The translations under genes were made by a program, and so were the position numbers. From positions 1 to 24,981 of the forward strand of contig JAUWYR010000038.1 of the NCBI GenBank assembly GCA_030615745.1: a stretch of 24,981 nt of DNA, in the 5' to 3' direction. Under the pieces are notes generated by a model that did no database searches, was not told where the DNA came from, and saw only the letters and a list, made by a program, of their open reading frames with translations. The stretch comes from Candidatus Zixiibacteriota bacterium (GTDB lineage: Bacteria > Zixibacteria > MSB-5A5 > SM23-73-2). Positions 21,805-24,981 of the stretch are shown one piece after another (the first letter of the stretch is position 1; each line of letters begins with the position of its first letter).

Positions 21805-22230
21805 GGGGCTGTTGCCGAACTCTTTGAGTTAAAGGAGCAAGAGGTGGCAATAAATTGCTTGCGAAGGGGGAAAAGATTTCATATAAATAACCCATCAAAG
21901 ATTGACTTTATTTAGAGGAGGGAAAAGTCAATGATGGGAACAAAAGTTTATCAAGAGAAGATGTTCTATAATTTTTCATTGAGTGAGAGGGTGCCCCAGG
22001 ATCATTTTCTGCGGAAGGTAGCTAAGGTTGTAGATTTGAGTTTTGTGCGGAAGTTGGTGAAGCCTTATTACAGCTATACCGGGCAACCGTCTATTGATCC
22101 TTTGGTTTTGTTTAAGATGATGTTGATTGGGTATTTTTATGGTATCACCTCTGAGCGTAGATTAGCTTCAGTAAGAATTCCTCCTCGAGTTTGGCTTTAT
22201 CCGCTTGGTTTTTTGCTAAGTGGTTGAGCA
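21805..22230 (+). mobile_element. Remnant of an IS1182-like insertion sequence
   Basis: GGGGCTGTTGCCGAAC at 21805-21820 resembles the terminal repeats of IS1182-type elements and lies 110 bp before a truncated transposase. No matching inverted end was found between 22228 and 22440, so the right part of the element is missing. Confidence 0.5.
21931..22227 (+). pseudogene. Truncated IS1182-family transposase (N-terminal DUF772 part)
   Basis: The first 80 residues (VPQDHFLRKVAKVVDLSFVR, YYSYTGQPSIDPLVLFKMML, IGYFYGITSERRLA) match the N-terminal domain of IS1182-type transposases, which are normally about 450-500 aa. After SERRLA the sequence diverges (SVRIPPRVWLYPLGFLLSG) and stops at TGA 22227. 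The catalytic DDE core is absent, so it is inactive. ATG 21931 has a strong GAGGAGGG site. The broken element lies just upstream of the large secreted-protein gene. Confidence 0.8.
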
Positions 22231-22280
22231 TAAAGTGTTTGGATTTACTTCTTCATAGATTACTTCATTTAAAAGCCTGT

Positions 22281-22325
22281 GCTTGAGGCTGAAAGGGAGT
22301 ATTATGACCTTTTTCAGCCTCGAGC
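22281..22325. repeat. Hairpin GCTTGAGGCTGAAA / TTTCAGCCTCGAGC
   Basis: A 14-bp stem with one G-T pair and a 17-nt loop, between the transposase remnant and the secreted-protein gene. No T-run follows on either strand, so it is not a classic terminator. A GGAGGTGATGG sequence at 22369-22379 resembles a ribosome site, but no convincing gene starts there. Confidence 0.55.
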
Positions 22326-22439
22326 GCAAAAAGTATTCTCAAACAAAAAAGTCTAACCCTTAAGTAAAGGAGGTGATGGTATTTTTAAACTATCAACTAT
22401 TAACCAACAACTATCTACTTTTTTTAAGGAGGAGGAAAG

Positions 22440-23210
22440 ATGAACAAGAAACTTTTATTAGTTCTTTTAATCTCGGCTTTGATGCTTTTCTGTTTTGCCT
22501 GGGTATATGCCAGGCATGCAGACGAGACTAAAGGGACTACGACTTCCGAAAGACCCTCTGATGAGGTTCTCCAGAAGCTGAAGGAGATGGGACGCAGAAT
22601 GAAGCCTGAGATGGAAGCTGTTCCGGAGGTGAAATTGGAGGATATGCCCTCGTTGCCCCATGTGGGTGAGGTAAGAAGACTCCCATTGGATCAGGCAGTA
22701 GATAAGGTTAAAGATATGCCCTCACAGAGAAGAGTCGTAACTCCTGTTGATCCGGTTGAGATGATGGACAATTTGAAAGGGAGTGCAGTTCCTGTTCCTG
22801 CTGGTGTGGTAGATGAGAGAGGTCTTACTGAGTGTCTGGTCTATGTTCACGATGAAGCCACCTGCTGTTACTATCATCCTGCTGGAGAGGATGGCTTATG
22901 GTGGTACGGTCCAGGGGTTAAGATGAAGACCTGGAACGACCCCCAGGCGGCTCCTGAGCAGAGTGCCTGCGGATATCCGATCTATCCTTTTGCGGTGAAG
23001 GGAGTGGAAGTTAGAATCTACACCGTTGGCCTCAGCAAAATTTTTGCATCCTTTGATATTCAGGATTTTTACTGGGATCACTGCTCCCCTTATCCTGGTG
23101 AGCTTCTTTATGATAGCGAAATTTATGAGTTTGACGTTAGCGGATGGGCTTATATCGGGGTTACGTTCCCTGAACCCATTTGTGTTTATGACCGGTTCTT
23201 TGCCAGCTGA
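22440..23210 (+). CDS. Secreted Cys/Trp-rich protein, N-terminal part up to an in-frame TGA
   Basis: ATG 22440 follows AGGAGGAGG closely. Residues 1-24 are a signal peptide (MNKKLLLVLLISALMLFCFA, cleavage after VYA). A charged linker (about 28-130) repeats DMPS segments (KLEDMPSLPHV, KVKDMPSQRRV). A globular Cys/Trp/Tyr-rich region then starts at ECLVYVHDEATCCYYH (about 137) and includes YPIYPFAVKGVEVRIYTVG, a beta-sandwich-like pattern seen in exported proteins of uncultured FCB bacteria. The frame meets TGA at 23208-23210 (codon 257) in the middle of this domain, after CVYDRFFAS. The same frame continues without any other stop to the window end with the same composition, so this is half of one gene. 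GC content is visibly higher than in neighbouring genes. Confidence 0.75.
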   Translation: MNKKLLLVLLISALMLFCFAWVYARHADETKGTTTSERPSDEVLQKLKEMGRRMKPEMEAVPEVKLEDMPSLPHVGEVRRLPLDQAVDKVKDMPSQRRVVTPVDPVEMMDNLKGSAVPVPAGVVDERGLTECLVYVHDEATCCYYHPAGEDGLWWYGPGVKMKTWNDPQAAPEQSACGYPIYPFAVKGVEVRIYTVGLSKIFASFDIQDFYWDHCSPYPGELLYDSEIYEFDVSGWAYIGVTFPEPICVYDRFFAS

Positions 23211-23225
23211 ACTTTCTACAACGAT

Positions 23226-24981
23226 ATGGATTTCTATCCCCTTGAGGAGGAACCACCTTGTGTGCCGGGTTGGCCAGCGATGAACCCCGACGCTGTGGAC
23301 TCCTGCATCTATGAGATTACTGGTGATCCTCCTGATACCACCTGGGGACATATCGCTCCATATGACTTTTTGCCATCACTTGTTTTTGACCTTTCTGGCT
23401 GGTGTGAGCGCACCTACTGGAGCTTTGGAGGTCTCTGGGAGATTGGTTATTGGTGGGATGCGGTTTGTGACCTTCCAGCCTTTGGTTTTGGCTGGCCTGG
23501 AGCTTGCAGAATCAGAGCCTGGGGCGCGACTGCTGACCAGAATGCTTGCCCGGATTCAACCTTGTGGTGGCAGAAGGAGGCATTCGACATTTATGCTCCT
23601 TGTGGTATGCCTGATTTTGACCAGAAGGAGAAAGAGTTAGCGCATCCAGCGATAGGTCCTTTTGATGGTCCTACTGCGACAGCCAACTGTTTCTGGTGGA
23701 TGGCTTCTGCTGGGATGCTTGAGCCTTTCTGGGCAGTTCAGCCAGGTTGCCCCAATCCAGCTGATCCCTGGGATACTCTAAATGTTCCTTTCTTCATCAA
23801 TATGTTAGCTGGCTATATGGGTCTTGACACCTGTGGTGTAACCCCTGATCAGCTTGACTCAGGTCTTGCAGTTATGAAGGAGGATTTGGTGCTCTGGTTT
23901 ACCCATGAGGAGATTCAGCCACCTACCTGGGAGGATATCGAATACAACTGTAGAATCTCTCAGGAGGTGTTGTTGTTGTTAGGCTTCTGGTATGAGGATC
24001 CTTATGAACCAGATGTCTGGTATAGGATCGGAGGACACTGGGTAACTGTGGCTGGAGTTGATGCTATCCATGGTCTTCTGAAGATCTCTGACCCTGATCT
24101 GGATGCATTCGAGCTTGGTTTGGCTCCTGGATTCGTGGGCAATGGCACTTATATAGCGCACACCCCACCGCACATAGGTAACTTTACTCAGCACAATGAC
24201 GCTGGTAATGTGTCCCACGACATCTATACTGTTGTACTACAAGTAACCCCCGGTTTGACCGAGTGCCCGGGTGAAACCCTGCTGACGCTTTTCGAATACC
24301 CGTATTGGGAGCTTGGCATAGGTGGTCAGGAAGTGGGCTTAGCTAAGTATCTGGGTCACAACCTCAAGCCAGAGTATGTTCCATGCCAGGCACCTTATGT
24401 TCCTGTTGGAGTTCCGATCCATGCTAAGATCGAGTGCGCCAAGATAATCTGTCCTGAGGAGACTTTCAAGTGCGAGACCATGTGGAATTACAGTGCATCA
24501 CAAGACATCTGGACTGGTATGACCAAGTGCAACTATGGTAGAGAAGGAGCCAGAGATGAAAATGGCTTCTGGTGGGACCCCTGGTCTATGGTTTATGGTG
24601 TATCTGCTCTGTTCGATGGCTCGATTATCCTGGGTAACGCTCCAATCAACTTCGCCTTCTTCGGTGGAGACAACGACCCACCTGGAGAGTTCTATTCTTA
24701 TATACCTCTGGACTATACCTACTATCTGGCTGATGAAAAAGTGACCGTTCCTGGTACTGATTCAACAGAGGATCTGTATATCAATAATCTTTACACCAAA
24801 TACATGCACAACTATCCGACAGGTGTTGGACTCCCCCTGGATATTGACCAGACTGCGATCGGTTTTGATGATCCTTACTACAATGCTCACAATCTTATGT
24901 TCCAGATCTTTGTGATCACCAACACTTCAACTGATAAAGAAGTGATAGCTGACCTGAAGTTTGCAATCTGGATGGATTGGG
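23226..24981 (+). CDS. Secreted papain/C39-like cysteine peptidase-type protein, downstream part after the TGA; partial at window end
   Basis: This is the in-frame continuation of 22440-23210, with the first ATG after the TGA at 23226. No signal peptide or ribosome site belongs to this ATG, so it is unlikely to be made on its own. Counting from 22440, the sequence GPFDGPTATANCFWWMASAG holds Cys417. YRIGGHWVTVAGVDA holds His533, and LKISDPDLD holds Asp551. The order Cys-His-Asp and the ANCFWW / GHWVTVAG / ISDP pattern fit a papain- or C39-like peptidase fold found in exported proteins; activity is inferred, not shown. Later residues (about 630-847) are Trp/Tyr/Cys-rich, possibly beta-sandwich modules, and have no stop before the window ends. 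Confidence 0.65.
   Translation, partial: MDFYPLEEEPPCVPGWPAMNPDAVDSCIYEITGDPPDTTWGHIAPYDFLPSLVFDLSGWCERTYWSFGGLWEIGYWWDAVCDLPAFGFGWPGACRIRAWGATADQNACPDSTLWWQKEAFDIYAPCGMPDFDQKEKELAHPAIGPFDGPTATANCFWWMASAGMLEPFWAVQPGCPNPADPWDTLNVPFFINMLAGYMGLDTCGVTPDQLDSGLAVMKEDLVLWFTHEEIQPPTWEDIEYNCRISQEVLLLLGFWYEDPYEPDVWYRIGGHWVTVAGVDAIHGLLKISDPDLDAFELGLAPGFVGNGTYIAHTPPHIGNFTQHNDAGNVSHDIYTVVLQVTPGLTECPGETLLTLFEYPYWELGIGGQEVGLAKYLGHNLKPEYVPCQAPYVPVGVPIHAKIECAKIICPEETFKCETMWNYSASQDIWTGMTKCNYGREGARDENGFWWDPWSMVYGVSALFDGSIILGNAPINFAFFGGDNDPPGEFYSYIPLDYTYYLADEKVTVPGTDSTEDLYINNLYTKYMHNYPTGVGLPLDIDQTAIGFDDPYYNAHNLMFQIFVITNTSTDKEVIADLKFAIWMDW

Noticed and set aside
22281-22325. Intrinsic terminator
   Set aside because: The hairpin is strong but no T-run follows on either strand.
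22369-22470. Small gene starting at the ATG within GGAGGTGATGG
   Set aside because: The ribosome-like site is too close to the ATG, and the frame translates to low-complexity sequence before overlapping the secreted-protein start out of frame.
23208-23260. Selenocysteine insertion element after the in-frame TGA
   Set aside because: No stable stem-loop of bacterial SECIS form was found by eye. Only weak short stems exist, so selenocysteine is kept as a possibility but not claimed.
22896-23351. Open frame of 151 codons on the minus strand, and a 109-codon plus frame at 23311-23640
   Set aside because: Both are shadows of the secreted-protein frame, which continues through them with consistent composition and the C39-like motifs.
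22440-24981. Genome-wide TGA recoding (TGA as Trp or Gly)
   Set aside because: Other genes here (DUF3467, isochorismatase-like, tldD, hicB) end in TGA, and no other gene has an internal TGA.

Overview
The window reads as a chromosome segment from a Gram-negative, low-to-moderate GC bacterium, probably an uncultured lineage of the Fibrobacteres-Chlorobi-Bacteroidetes (FCB) type such as Zixibacteria. That placement is an inference. It rests on an LPS-heptose kinase (RfaE1), lipoproteins with bacterial Ig-like and TPR domains, a GH57 branching enzyme, a DUF3467 protein, and AmmeMemoRadiSam-type radical SAM genes. By eye the protein-coding part is about 37-40% GC. The last 2.5 kb, a secreted protein, is nearer 50%. 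TGA is used as an ordinary stop in several genes.

Layout. 1-740 (-): 5' part of rfaE1, divergent from 895-2979 (+), a DUF3467 protein and a GH57 alpha-glucan branching enzyme. 2980-3499: hairpin-rich spacer with a 148-bp tandem duplication and a bidirectional terminator. 3500-6288 (-): a translationally coupled tldD-tldE pair. 6289-6892: palindromic spacer. 6893-7267 (-): small 4-TM transporter; 7444-8118 (+): isochorismatase-family hydrolase. 8119-8781: palindromic spacer. 8782-10737 (-): UbiA-type DPPR-synthase-like prenyltransferase followed by a DUF362 protein. 11118-12929 (-): membrane diguanylate cyclase. 13381-15078 (-): Ig-like lipoprotein. 15251-15683 (-): hicB-hicA toxin-antitoxin pair. 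16158-17822 (-): TPR lipoprotein. 18305-19118 (+): a compact unit of a membrane-anchored redoxin and a tiny secreted peptide with nine cysteines, with its own promoter-like sequence and terminator. 19466-21594 (-): two coupled AmrS-like radical SAM proteins. 21805-22230: a broken IS1182-like element. 22440 to the window end (+): a large secreted cysteine-peptidase-like protein whose reading frame carries one in-frame TGA.

The most unusual content is between the genes. The spacers are built from a vocabulary of perfect or near-perfect palindromes, and many of these are nested. A 15-bp module (consensus GCCTGYCYGSYCAGG) sits exactly in the loop of several unrelated hairpins, and the window also holds matching copies of some of those hairpins without the module (empty sites). 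Stem sequences change in compensatory fashion between copies. This looks like a modular system of very small palindromic insertions whose arms are kept able to fold. No tRNA, rRNA or CRISPR array was seen.
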